From the NCBI RefSeq assembly GCF_001050035.1, contig NZ_CVTA01000031.1:1-20361 (forward strand): DNA of 20,361 bases. The letters are read 5' to 3'. The DNA comes from Mycolicibacterium komanii (GTDB lineage Bacteria > Actinomycetota > Actinomycetes > Mycobacteriales > Mycobacteriaceae). Position 1 is the stretch's first letter; each line of letters begins with the position of its first letter. The position numbers were made by a program, and so were the translations under genes. Of the stretch, positions 1-7,246 are shown piece after piece. A model generated the notes under the pieces. That model saw only the letters and a program-made list of their open reading frames with translations. It searched no databases and had not been told where the DNA came from.

Positions 1-1
1 G

Positions 2-1807
2 GCCCTGGGGGAGTACATGGGCGGGGTGTGGGCCGCCTACGGTGCACTGGCCCTCCGGCGGCGCGTGCGCGACGGCGGGCCCGGCGGGCACCTCGACATG
101 TCGATGCTCGAGGCGATCACGCTGATGCAGAGCGGTGAGTGGCTGCACTCGGCGTTGTTGCGGGTCCCGCCGGTGCGGCGCTCGGTCGAGGTGCCGTCGA
201 TCGAACCGGCCCAGGACGGATATGTCGGCATCAGCATGGTGACGGGGCAGCAGTGGCTGGACTTCGCCGCGATGGTCGACTGCCCGGAGTTGACCGAGGT
301 TCCTCAGTTGCAGTTCCAGATCGGCCGATGGGACTACCGGGACTGGATCCGCGAACGCATCGACCCGTGGATGCGGGAACGGACCGTCGCCGAGATCGTC
401 GAACTCGGACAACTGTTCCGGCTGCCGCTGGCGCCGCTGGGCAACGGCGCGACGATCCCTTCGATGGATCACCTCCGCGAGCGCGGCGTCTACGTCGGCA
501 ATCCGGCCGGCTTCCGCCAGCCGCGGCCTCCGTGGCTGATGTCGCAGGCGCGTCCCGCCCCGGTCCGCACCGCACCCGAGGTCGGTGAGGCCGATGACGA
601 ATCCCCATGGGCAGCAAGACTATTCAGTGGCCAGAGCACTTCCGATCGTCCGCCGCTCGCCGGTGTCCGCGTCGTCGACTTCACCGCGTTCTGGGCAGGT
701 CCCGCGGCCACCCATTCGTTGGCAGCGTTCGGCGCAGACGTCATCAAGGTCGAATCGATCCAACGACCCGACGGCATCCGGTACTCGGGCGGGATGCGCA
801 AAGACGTCGACGACTGGTGGGAGTACGGCTGGGTGTTCCACGCGATGAACACCAACAAGCGCTCGGTGACCCTCGACATGCAGTCCGACGAAGGACTTCG
901 GCTGGTGCGCCGCCTGATCGGCCAGGCGGACGTCGTGGTGGAGAACTTCTCCCCGCGGGTGATGGAGCAATTCGGCCTGGGTGCGTCGGCGCTGCTCGAA
1001 CTGAATCCGCGCCTGGTCGTGGTCCGGATGCCGGCGTTCGGATTGACCGGACCCTGGCGCGACCGCGTCGGTTTCGCTCCGACCATGGAGCAGATCGCCG
1101 GACTGGCCTGGGTGACCGGGTTACCCGACGGCCCGCCGATCGCCCCGCGCGGGGCCTGCGATCCGCTCGCCGGCGCACATGCCGCCTTCGCGACGCTCGC
1201 GGCACTCGAGTACACCGACCGCACGGGTCGAGGACAACTCGTCGAGGTCCCGATGGTCGAGGCGGTGTTGAACGTCACGGCGGTCCAGACCATCGAATGC
1301 GAGGTATTCGGACGGGTGATGGAGCGCCGCGGTAACCAGGGCCGCGGGGACGCCTTGCAGGACGTGTATCGCTGTGCGGGGGAGGATGATTGGATCGCGG
1401 TGGCCGCGCGCGCGAAGTCCGAGCGTGCGGCACTGTCCGGTGTCACCGGCGGTGCAGCCATCGAGGGTTGGCTCGCGACCCGGGACGCCGAAGCCGCCGC
1501 GGAAGAGTTGGCCCGTGCCGGGGTACCCGCCGCGGTGGTGGTGTCGCCCTCGCTCGTCACCGAGAACGCGCAACTACGACGCCGCGGATTCTTCGAACGC
1601 CTCGACCATCCGAGCGCGGGGGAGAACCTTTACCCGTGCCCGCCGTTCGCCCGGCTGCCCGGCAGCACGCGCTGGCTGAGACGCCCGCCTCCGACACTGG
1701 GCGAGCACAACGCCGAGGTGCTCACCGCGCTGTGCGGGCTGACCGGGAGCGATCTGGACCGGCTCGAATCCCAGGGCGTCATCGGGTCCCGACCGAAGGG
1801 GCTCTAG
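2..1807 (+). CDS. Two-domain family III CoA-transferase (CaiB/BaiF type), 5' end cut off
   Basis: Transfers CoA between carboxylic acids and acyl-CoAs in the cytosol. The frame is open to the left edge, and the residues before the first ATG (position 17) continue the family's conserved stretch, so the true start lies outside the window. Two CaiB-like units are visible. The first is the tail of an N-terminal copy; its HLDMSMLEA motif carries the family's nucleophilic aspartate (codon 95-97). A second copy begins near position 650 with LAGVRVVDFTAFWAGP, followed by FGADVIKVE. In this copy the equivalent motif reads LVEVPMVEA, with Glu (codon 1244-1246) in place of Asp. Fused double copies of this family occur in actinobacteria. 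The gene ends three bases from the convergent P450. The acyl substrate cannot be told from sequence; the neighbours suggest a steroid- or terpenoid-like acid. Confidence 0.9.
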   Translation, partial: ALGEYMGGVWAAYGALALRRRVRDGGPGGHLDMSMLEAITLMQSGEWLHSALLRVPPVRRSVEVPSIEPAQDGYVGISMVTGQQWLDFAAMVDCPELTEVPQLQFQIGRWDYRDWIRERIDPWMRERTVAEIVELGQLFRLPLAPLGNGATIPSMDHLRERGVYVGNPAGFRQPRPPWLMSQARPAPVRTAPEVGEADDESPWAARLFSGQSTSDRPPLAGVRVVDFTAFWAGPAATHSLAAFGADVIKVESIQRPDGIRYSGGMRKDVDDWWEYGWVFHAMNTNKRSVTLDMQSDEGLRLVRRLIGQADVVVENFSPRVMEQFGLGASALLELNPRLVVVRMPAFGLTGPWRDRVGFAPTMEQIAGLAWVTGLPDGPPIAPRGACDPLAGAHAAFATLAALEYTDRTGRGQLVEVPMVEAVLNVTAVQTIECEVFGRVMERRGNQGRGDALQDVYRCAGEDDWIAVAARAKSERAALSGVTGGAAIEGWLATRDAEAAAEELARAGVPAAVVVSPSLVTENAQLRRRGFFERLDHPSAGENLYPCPPFARLPGSTRWLRRPPPTLGEHNAEVLTALCGLTGSDLDRLESQGVIGSRPKGL

Positions 1808-1810
1808 AAC

Positions 1811-3052
1811 TCAGCGGCCGCGCAACGAGATCGGCATCGTGTGGAAGATCGTCATGTTGTTCGTCAGGTTCGGATAGGCGACCTCGACCGGACCGAGCTC
1901 GATGTCCTCGGCGCGGCACAACACCTCGTCGAGCACGGCGCGGATCTCCGCGCGCGCCAACATCGCCCCGAGGCAGTGGTGTGGTCCGCCGCCGCCGAAC
2001 GCCACGTGGGGATTGTCGGCGCGGCCGATGTCGAAGGTGAACGGTTCGGTGAAGACGTCCTCGTCGCGGTTCGCCGACCGCAGCATCGACACCACGCGCT
2101 CGCCACGCGGGATCGCGACGCCGTCGATCTCGACGTCGGCCTTGGTGACCCGGCTCCAGAATGCCACCGGGGTCGACCACCGCAGCACCTCCTCGACCGC
2201 CGTCTGACGCACCGACGGATCGGTGCGGTAACGCTCGATCTGCGCCGGATTGTCGACGAACGCCCGAATCCCGTACGCCAGAGCGTTCTTCGTCGTGTCG
2301 CTGCCCGCGAAGGCGATGACGAAGAAGAAGATGTCGAGTTCGGCCGCGGGAATCGACAATTGCTCACCGTTCTCGTCGGTCACGACCGCGGTGGCCAGCG
2401 TGCTCCAGATGTCGTCGGCGGGATGCAGGCGCTTCTCGGCGGTCAACTCCGCCGCGTAGGTGAATATCTTTCCGAACAGTTCGAGGTGTCGTTGTTCGGC
2501 TTCCCGGCCCGATCCCGCCGAATTCGCCTGCAGGATGAGGTCGAAGGTGTCGAAGATCTCCGGCCTGTGCTCTTCGGGTATCCCGACGATGTCCCCGATC
2601 ACCGACATGGGCAACGCATCGGCGACGTCTTCGATCCAGTCGCCGCCACCGGACTCGAGGAGGTGGTCGATCATCGCCGCGGCCCGTCGGCGAATGTCGT
2701 GTTCGAGCTTCGCGATCGCCTTAGGCGTGAACGCGTGCGACATCACCCGGCGCCGCTTGAGCAGATCGGGCGGGTCCATGTTGATGATCGTCGGGAACGA
2801 GCCCACCGCGCCCACGCCTTGGATCAGCGGGCCCTCGGCGGCGGTGAACGATTCGGTGTCGCGGTGGATCCGGTGCGCGTGGTGCACCTTGGTGGTCACC
2901 CAGAAGTCGCGTTTGAGTGTCGCCGCGACCCGGTCGGTGAGCCCGTGCCGGAAGACCGGCCGCTCCCGGCGCAGCTCTGCGAACAGTTCGTCGGGAAAGC
3001 CGTTCTGCCACAACGCCGGATCCGAGAGGTCGACCGGAGTCGTCGTCGGCAT
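1811..3052 (-). CDS. Cytochrome P450 monooxygenase
   Basis: A 413-aa soluble bacterial P450 of normal length. Visible motifs are the I-helix oxygen-activation stretch FAGSDTT at residues 248-254, the ExxR pair E288/R291, and the haem-binding loop FGGGGPHHCLG with thiolate Cys360. An open frame extends upstream of 3052, but the N-terminus MPTTTPVDLSDP and an AAAGGGAG ribosome binding site just before 3052 fix the start. The early part resembles mycobacterial P450s that act on sterol side chains or other lipids (the CYP125/124/142 neighbourhood); I cannot assign a CYP family. It needs electrons from a ferredoxin and reductase, which are not encoded here. It diverges from the Rieske oxygenase gene across an AT-rich region with a palindrome, suggesting co-regulation of two oxygenases. 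Confidence 0.95.
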   Translation of the reverse strand: MPTTTPVDLSDPALWQNGFPDELFAELRRERPVFRHGLTDRVAATLKRDFWVTTKVHHAHRIHRDTESFTAAEGPLIQGVGAVGSFPTIINMDPPDLLKRRRVMSHAFTPKAIAKLEHDIRRRAAAMIDHLLESGGGDWIEDVADALPMSVIGDIVGIPEEHRPEIFDTFDLILQANSAGSGREAEQRHLELFGKIFTYAAELTAEKRLHPADDIWSTLATAVVTDENGEQLSIPAAELDIFFFVIAFAGSDTTKNALAYGIRAFVDNPAQIERYRTDPSVRQTAVEEVLRWSTPVAFWSRVTKADVEIDGVAIPRGERVVSMLRSANRDEDVFTEPFTFDIGRADNPHVAFGGGGPHHCLGAMLARAEIRAVLDEVLCRAEDIELGPVEVAYPNLTNNMTIFHTMPISLRGR

Positions 3053-3073
3053 GTGGTCTCCCTTTCCACGTTC

Positions 3074-3108
3074 TTGACCCAGAATGCCTAAAATAGTAAA
3101 AATAGGCA
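3074..3108 (+). promoter_or_regulatory. Divergent promoter region with palindromic operator candidate
   Basis: The 105 bases between the P450 and Rieske starts contain an unusually AT-rich core. TTGACC (3074-3079) followed after 17 bases by TAAAAA (3097-3102) could be a -35/-10 pair for the Rieske operon. TGCCTA (3085-3090) and TAGGCA (3103-3108) form an inverted repeat with a 12-base spacer that overlaps the putative -10. That is where a TetR- or GntR-type repressor could block both directions. The palindrome is seen directly; the operator role is inferred. Confidence 0.45.
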
Positions 3109-3157
3109 ACGGACAGCGCCGCTGACCTCGGCTGGTGCGTGCGCGAACGGAGTTGCG

Positions 3158-4273
3158 ATGACGGACACGGTCGACGATCCCGGCCTCGACCCGTCGGAGC
3201 GCGAATTCGGGCCCGGCGGTATCAGCCTGTCGACGTACCGCTTCCCGACTGGTTGGTTCATCGTCGGGTTCTCCTCCGAACTGGACGCCGGTCAGGTCAA
3301 GCGAGCCCACTACTTCGGCGAGGAACTGGTGATCTTCCGGACCCGGTCGGGCCGGGTCAACGTGCTCGACGCCTATTGTCAGCACTTGGGCGCGAACATG
3401 GGTGTCGGCGGCACCGTCTCCGGTGAGCACATCGTCTGCCCGTGGCACGGTTGGCACTGGACCGGCGATGGCACCAACGCGCTGATTCCGTACAGCAAGA
3501 TCGGCTGCAAACAGAACGTGCGGATCAAGCGGTACCCCAGCACCGAGTGGTACGGCTTCATCCTGGTCTGGCACGAACGGCACGGGCGCGCCCCGTACTG
3601 GCAGCCGCCGGTGCTGCCCGAACTCGAGACCGACGAGTACTACCCGCTGCACCCGCACACCCGGATGGTCAACCGGGTCAAGGTGCACGCGCAGATGATC
3701 ATCGAGAACGCGGCGGACCCGTACCACGTGCAGTATGTGCACAAGGCCGCCAACCCGGCCAACACCGCGTCGTTCGAAGTGTCGGGTTATCACCTGCACG
3801 CCACGGTGAACGGGAACTTCGGCGGAGGACGAGCGAAGACGTGGCTCACCCCCAACGGGCCCGTCGACGCGAAGATCATTTACGACAACTATTCGTTGGG
3901 CCTCGGGGTGGTGCGCTTCCCCTCGGAGTTGGTCGCCACCGTTCAGGTGACGGGCCAGACACCCGTTGACGAGGACTACACCGACTACTTCTACACCCAG
4001 GCGTCGATTCGCGAACCCGGCGACCGCGGTGACAAGCCGACCGGCCGGGCCGCGAAGTTTTTGCAGTTGCAGCAGGAGGTCATCAAGCAGGACTTCTTCA
4101 CCTGGGAGAACATGAAATACCTGGAGAAGCCGAACCTCGCGCCGGAGGAAGCCCGCGACTACGCCGCGCTGCGACGCTGGGCACATCGCTTCTATCCCGG
4201 TGCCGAACCGACGCCGACCGACTTCGGGTACACCGCCGCGGGCGAGCCCGATCCCTCCGCCGCGGACGCTTGA
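3158..4273 (+). CDS. Rieske non-haem iron oxygenase, KshA-like (oxygenase component)
   Basis: A 371-aa terminal oxygenase. The Rieske [2Fe-2S] ligands are C74-x-H76 and C94-x2-H97. The mononuclear iron site reads ENAADPYHVQYVH, with N184, D187, H190 and H195, and D312 in a QDFFTW motif is the likely acidic ligand. The motif order and the late LRRW..FY stretch match the 3-ketosteroid 9-alpha-hydroxylase oxygenase KshA, but the protein is shorter and diverged, so a steroid substrate is plausible rather than shown. No KshB-type reductase is nearby. The start is ATG 3158 with GGAG five bases upstream. Its stop overlaps the start of the acyl-CoA synthetase by one base (TGATG), so the two are translationally coupled. 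It heads a five-gene plus-strand operon. Confidence 0.93.
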   Translation: MTDTVDDPGLDPSEREFGPGGISLSTYRFPTGWFIVGFSSELDAGQVKRAHYFGEELVIFRTRSGRVNVLDAYCQHLGANMGVGGTVSGEHIVCPWHGWHWTGDGTNALIPYSKIGCKQNVRIKRYPSTEWYGFILVWHERHGRAPYWQPPVLPELETDEYYPLHPHTRMVNRVKVHAQMIIENAADPYHVQYVHKAANPANTASFEVSGYHLHATVNGNFGGGRAKTWLTPNGPVDAKIIYDNYSLGLGVVRFPSELVATVQVTGQTPVDEDYTDYFYTQASIREPGDRGDKPTGRAAKFLQLQQEVIKQDFFTWENMKYLEKPNLAPEEARDYAALRRWAHRFYPGAEPTPTDFGYTAAGEPDPSAADA

Positions 4274-5874
4274 TGCCGAAGGATCGGCCGTGGCGCGTCG
4301 AGCCCGCCACGTTCGGCGTCGAGCGGTTCACGGTCGCCTCGGTTCTCGATCGACGTGCCGAACAGTTCGGTGACCGCACGATGATGTCGATCGACGGCAC
4401 GCCGATCACGTTCGCCCAGATGCGCGATCGGTCTTGCGCGGCCGCAGCGATGCTCGCCGACCGCGGCATCGGCCGGGGCGACACGGTGGCGCTGTTCACG
4501 GGCACTTGCGCCGAGTGGGTGTATTTCTGGCTCGGCGCCGCCCGCCTCGGCGCGGTGAGCGCGGCGGTCAACGCGGCCAACAAAGGCGACTTCTTGGCAG
4601 GCGCGCTCAACGTGTCGCGGGCCAAGCTCGTGGTGACCGACGATGCGAGGCGCGAGCGGCTGGCCGAGGTGACCGAGCGGCTCGACCCCCCGACGGCGAT
4701 CCTTCTGCTCGATGATTCGGTCGCCACGGAGCTGAGCGCGGCGCGTCAACGGACGGTCCCATCGATGCACACCGACGCCGACGAGGTCGGCGCGCTGTTC
4801 TTCACCTCGGGCACCACCGGCCCGTCGAAGGCGGTGGCGACGACGTGGCACTACCTTTTCGTCGCGGCGGCCACCGTCGCGTCGGCGTGGGAGTACGGAC
4901 AAGGCGACGTGATCTGGACGGCGATGCCGCTGTTCCACCTCAGCGCAGCTCCGACGGTGCTGGCGCCGATGCTCCTCGGCGGTACCAGCGTGTTGGCGAG
5001 CGCATTCCACCCCGCAGACGTATGGGGTGAGATAAGTTCCTGCGGCGCAGCGGGGTTCGTCGGCGCCGGCGCGATGGTGTCGATGCTGTGGAACCTGCCT
5101 CCGACATCCCGCGACGCGCAGCTCGGCATCCGGTTCGTCTCCGCCGCACCCATCCCCGCCCAGCTGTATCGCGCGATCGAGGCGCGGTACCGCTGCCGCG
5201 TGGTGACGATGTACGGACTGACCGAGGCGTTCCCGATCGCGTACAAGGCGGTTTCGGACGACGGCGTGCCGGGTACGTCAGGACAAGTCAACCCGGCCTT
5301 CGAGGTGCGCATCGTCGACGGGGACGGGCGTCCCGTGGCCGCTGGTGTGACAGGTGAGATCGCGTGCCGGCCGCGGACTGCGCATGTTATGAGCGAGGGG
5401 TATGTGTCGTCCGCGCCCGGGCACCGCGGGCTGCCGATCGACCCTCACCCTGATTGGTTCCGGACCGGCGACCTCGGATTCCTCGACCACGATCAGAACC
5501 TGACCTTCGTCGACCGCGCCAAGGACTCGCTGCGCAGGCGCGGTGAGAACGTGTCCTCCGTCGAGGTCGAGCAGGCGGTCGCACAACACCCGGCGGTCGC
5601 CGAGGCCGCCGCGGTCGGGGTGCCCAGCGAGCTGGGCGAGGACGACATCCTCGTGGCGGTGACCCTGCGCCCCGGTGCGACGATCGACTTCTCCGAGCTG
5701 CTCGATTTCTGCGCCGCACGCATGCCGTACTTCTGTGTGCCCCGGTATCTCGAGGTGCTCGACGAGATCCCGAAGAACGTCATCGGGCGGATCCGCAAAG
5801 ACCTCCTGCGCAAGCGCGGCCTGAGCCCGGCGGCGTGGGATCGAGAAGCCAACGGCTACCTGCTGAGTCGGTGA
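4273..5874 (+). CDS. Acyl-CoA synthetase / AMP-binding ligase (FadD/CaiC-like)
   Basis: A 533-aa member of the ANL adenylating family that activates a carboxylic acid to its CoA thioester via an acyl-adenylate. Visible motifs are the phosphate loop TSGTTGPSK at 178-186, YGLTE at 314-318, the ribose-binding Asp in RTGDLG (D400), the hinge D414-R415 and the C-terminal domain with GENVSS. In the A10 motif near the end (PKNVIGRIRK) the usual catalytic lysine position is Arg506, with Lys509 close by. ATG 4273 is chosen over TTG 4270 because it overlaps the Rieske stop in a standard TGATG coupling. It lies between a Rieske oxygenase and MaoC hydratases, so it probably activates the oxygenated product or a side-chain acid for beta-oxidation-type breakdown. 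The exact acid is unknown. Confidence 0.93.
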   Translation: MPKDRPWRVEPATFGVERFTVASVLDRRAEQFGDRTMMSIDGTPITFAQMRDRSCAAAAMLADRGIGRGDTVALFTGTCAEWVYFWLGAARLGAVSAAVNAANKGDFLAGALNVSRAKLVVTDDARRERLAEVTERLDPPTAILLLDDSVATELSAARQRTVPSMHTDADEVGALFFTSGTTGPSKAVATTWHYLFVAAATVASAWEYGQGDVIWTAMPLFHLSAAPTVLAPMLLGGTSVLASAFHPADVWGEISSCGAAGFVGAGAMVSMLWNLPPTSRDAQLGIRFVSAAPIPAQLYRAIEARYRCRVVTMYGLTEAFPIAYKAVSDDGVPGTSGQVNPAFEVRIVDGDGRPVAAGVTGEIACRPRTAHVMSEGYVSSAPGHRGLPIDPHPDWFRTGDLGFLDHDQNLTFVDRAKDSLRRRGENVSSVEVEQAVAQHPAVAEAAAVGVPSELGEDDILVAVTLRPGATIDFSELLDFCAARMPYFCVPRYLEVLDEIPKNVIGRIRKDLLRKRGLSPAAWDREANGYLLSR

Positions 5875-5886
5875 AGGAGTCAGACG

Positions 5887-6300
5887 ATGCCTTTGAGCTA
5901 CCAGGAGCAGTACGTGCTCGACGGACTGGCCGGGCGGGCGGCGATCCTCAACCTCGATGCCAGACACAACCGGCTGTTCACGAGTGGTGATCTAGCAGGT
6001 TGGCTCGCCACCTTCCGGCATTCCGGCGCGACGTACACCGTGGGCGAGGAGTCGTTCGCCAATCTCGCCGACGCGTTTCACGGCGGCGACGGACGCCGGC
6101 TGGTCACCGTCGATCACGACATCACTGTGGACGGCGTCGAAGCGACGCAGCACTGCGTGGCACTGCTGTTGCGCGACAACCAACTCGAGGCCACCGGCAC
6201 CTATACGGACCGCCTCGTCTACGAGCGCGGGGGTTGGTACTTCGCCTCCCGCCGACTGGCCTGGGATTCTGTTCCTTGTCAGAGCGCGCTACCGGGGTGA
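5887..6300 (+). CDS. SnoaL-like / NTF2-fold protein
   Basis: A 137-aa protein with the cone-shaped NTF2/SnoaL pattern: an N-terminal helix pair with ALDARHNRLFTSGDLAGWLATF-type spacing (shown in parts: DARHNRLF, GDLAGWLATF), then a beta-rich half ending in YERGGWYFASRRLAWD. Such proteins are isomerases, dehydratases, cyclases or simply binding proteins, and the fold alone does not give the reaction. AAGGAG at 5874-5879 lies seven bases before ATG 5887, so the start is secure. It is the third gene of the operon, 12 bases after the ligase, and its stop overlaps the GTG of the first MaoC-like gene. Its operon suggests it processes an intermediate of the same pathway. Confidence 0.85.
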   Translation: MPLSYQEQYVLDGLAGRAAILNLDARHNRLFTSGDLAGWLATFRHSGATYTVGEESFANLADAFHGGDGRRLVTVDHDITVDGVEATQHCVALLLRDNQLEATGTYTDRLVYERGGWYFASRRLAWDSVPCQSALPG

Positions 6301-6827
6301 CCGGGCCCGTCCGCTTCGAGCTCGCTTACGGCACATACGACGACGCGCTGCAGATGGTGGGCACGCGCACGGAGCCGAGGTACGCCGGCACCGCGGTGAG
6401 CGCCTCCCGCATCCAGCACTTCGCCGCCATGGTCCGCGATTCGAATCCGTCCTACTGGGATGAGGATTTCGCCCGACGCGAGTGGGGTGGGTTGCTCGCG
6501 CCACCGGGACTGCTGATGGGCTGGCTGATCCCGCCACCGTGGCAGCCGGACGGTCAACCGCCCGTCGCCGCGATCGCGTTGCGCGTGCCGCTGCCCGGAA
6601 CGACATTCATCAACGCCGCCAATGAAGCCGAATTCCCTTGCCCGATTGTCGAAGGTGACCGATTGAACGTCATCGAAGAGGTCGTTTCCGTCTCACCGCA
6701 GAAACGCACTCGCCTCGGCGTAGGACACTTCGTCGAGACGTGCGACGAGTTGCGCCGCGAGGACGGAACCCTGGTCGCGGTCAACCGCAACACCCTGCTC
6801 CGGTTCACTCCCGAGGAGCAGGCGTGA
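6297..6827 (+). CDS. MaoC-like dehydratase subunit, degenerate active site (FAS1-like half)
   Basis: A 176-aa protein with the N-terminal hot-dog half of two-subunit (R)-hydratases/dehydratases. GTG 6297 overlaps the previous stop (GTGA), and an upstream extension of the frame is a shadow of the SnoaL gene. The region that would be the hydratase-2 motif reads RDSNPSYWD (D48, N50, P51), but the catalytic histidine position holds Tyr53. By analogy with HadA/HadC-HadB and ChsH2-ChsH1 pairs, this half would bind substrate or stabilise the dimer, while the next gene supplies the catalytic dyad. A conserved pattern GLLAPPGLLMGWL follows. The gene's last four bases overlap the next start. Role in hydrating an enoyl-CoA of the cluster's substrate is inferred. 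Confidence 0.85.
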   Translation: MTGPVRFELAYGTYDDALQMVGTRTEPRYAGTAVSASRIQHFAAMVRDSNPSYWDEDFARREWGGLLAPPGLLMGWLIPPPWQPDGQPPVAAIALRVPLPGTTFINAANEAEFPCPIVEGDRLNVIEEVVSVSPQKRTRLGVGHFVETCDELRREDGTLVAVNRNTLLRFTPEEQA

Positions 6828-7246
6828 GGGCGGCCCCGCGCGTCGATTGGGAGCGAATCACGGTGCCGACGGACCTGTCCGAGGTGGTGGACGACATCGA
6901 CTACGAACGCGTCGTGATGAACGCCGGCGCCACGTGGGATTACTTTCCCGCACACTATGATCCGCGTTACGCCCGAGACCACGGGCATCCGACCATCTTC
7001 GTCAACACCATGCACATCGCCGGATTCGTCGACCGTATCGCCACGGACTGGGCCGGCCCGTGCGCGCGCGTGGTGCGGCGCAAGCTCACCCTGCTCGGCT
7101 CGATCTATGCCGGCGATTCGATGGTGGGCCGCGGCCGCGTCGTGGCCAAGCGCGACGGCCGCCTGGTGGATCTGACGATCACGGTGTCGAATCAGCGCGG
7201 TGAGCTGTGCTGCCCCGCCGAGGTCACGCTCGACCTGTCAGGTTAG
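6824..7246 (+). CDS. MaoC-like dehydratase subunit, catalytic half
   Basis: A 140-aa single hot-dog protein. The catalytic dyad is visible as D39-x4-H44 in WDYFPAHYD, and the following HGHPTIFVNTMHIAG resembles ChsH1 (DIFVN). The family adds water to the double bond of 2-enoyl-CoAs. GTG 6824 overlaps the preceding stop in a GTGA junction, so the two subunits are translationally coupled, as expected for an obligate heteromer. A longer frame begins at 6740 but overlaps the previous gene out of frame and lacks family sequence. The 3' end overlaps the convergent aldehyde dehydrogenase by nine bases. This is the last gene of the plus-strand operon. Confidence 0.88.
   Translation: MRAAPRVDWERITVPTDLSEVVDDIDYERVVMNAGATWDYFPAHYDPRYARDHGHPTIFVNTMHIAGFVDRIATDWAGPCARVVRRKLTLLGSIYAGDSMVGRGRVVAKRDGRLVDLTITVSNQRGELCCPAEVTLDLSG

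Noticed and set aside
490..1560. Long minus-strand open frame opposite the CoA-transferase
   Set aside because: Composition is Ser/Thr/Arg/Pro-rich with no family pattern; it is the GC-rich shadow of a well-supported gene.
3053..4186. N-terminal extension of the P450 frame through the Rieske gene
   Set aside because: The sequence upstream of 3052 is antisense to the Rieske oxygenase, and a good ribosome binding site marks 3052.
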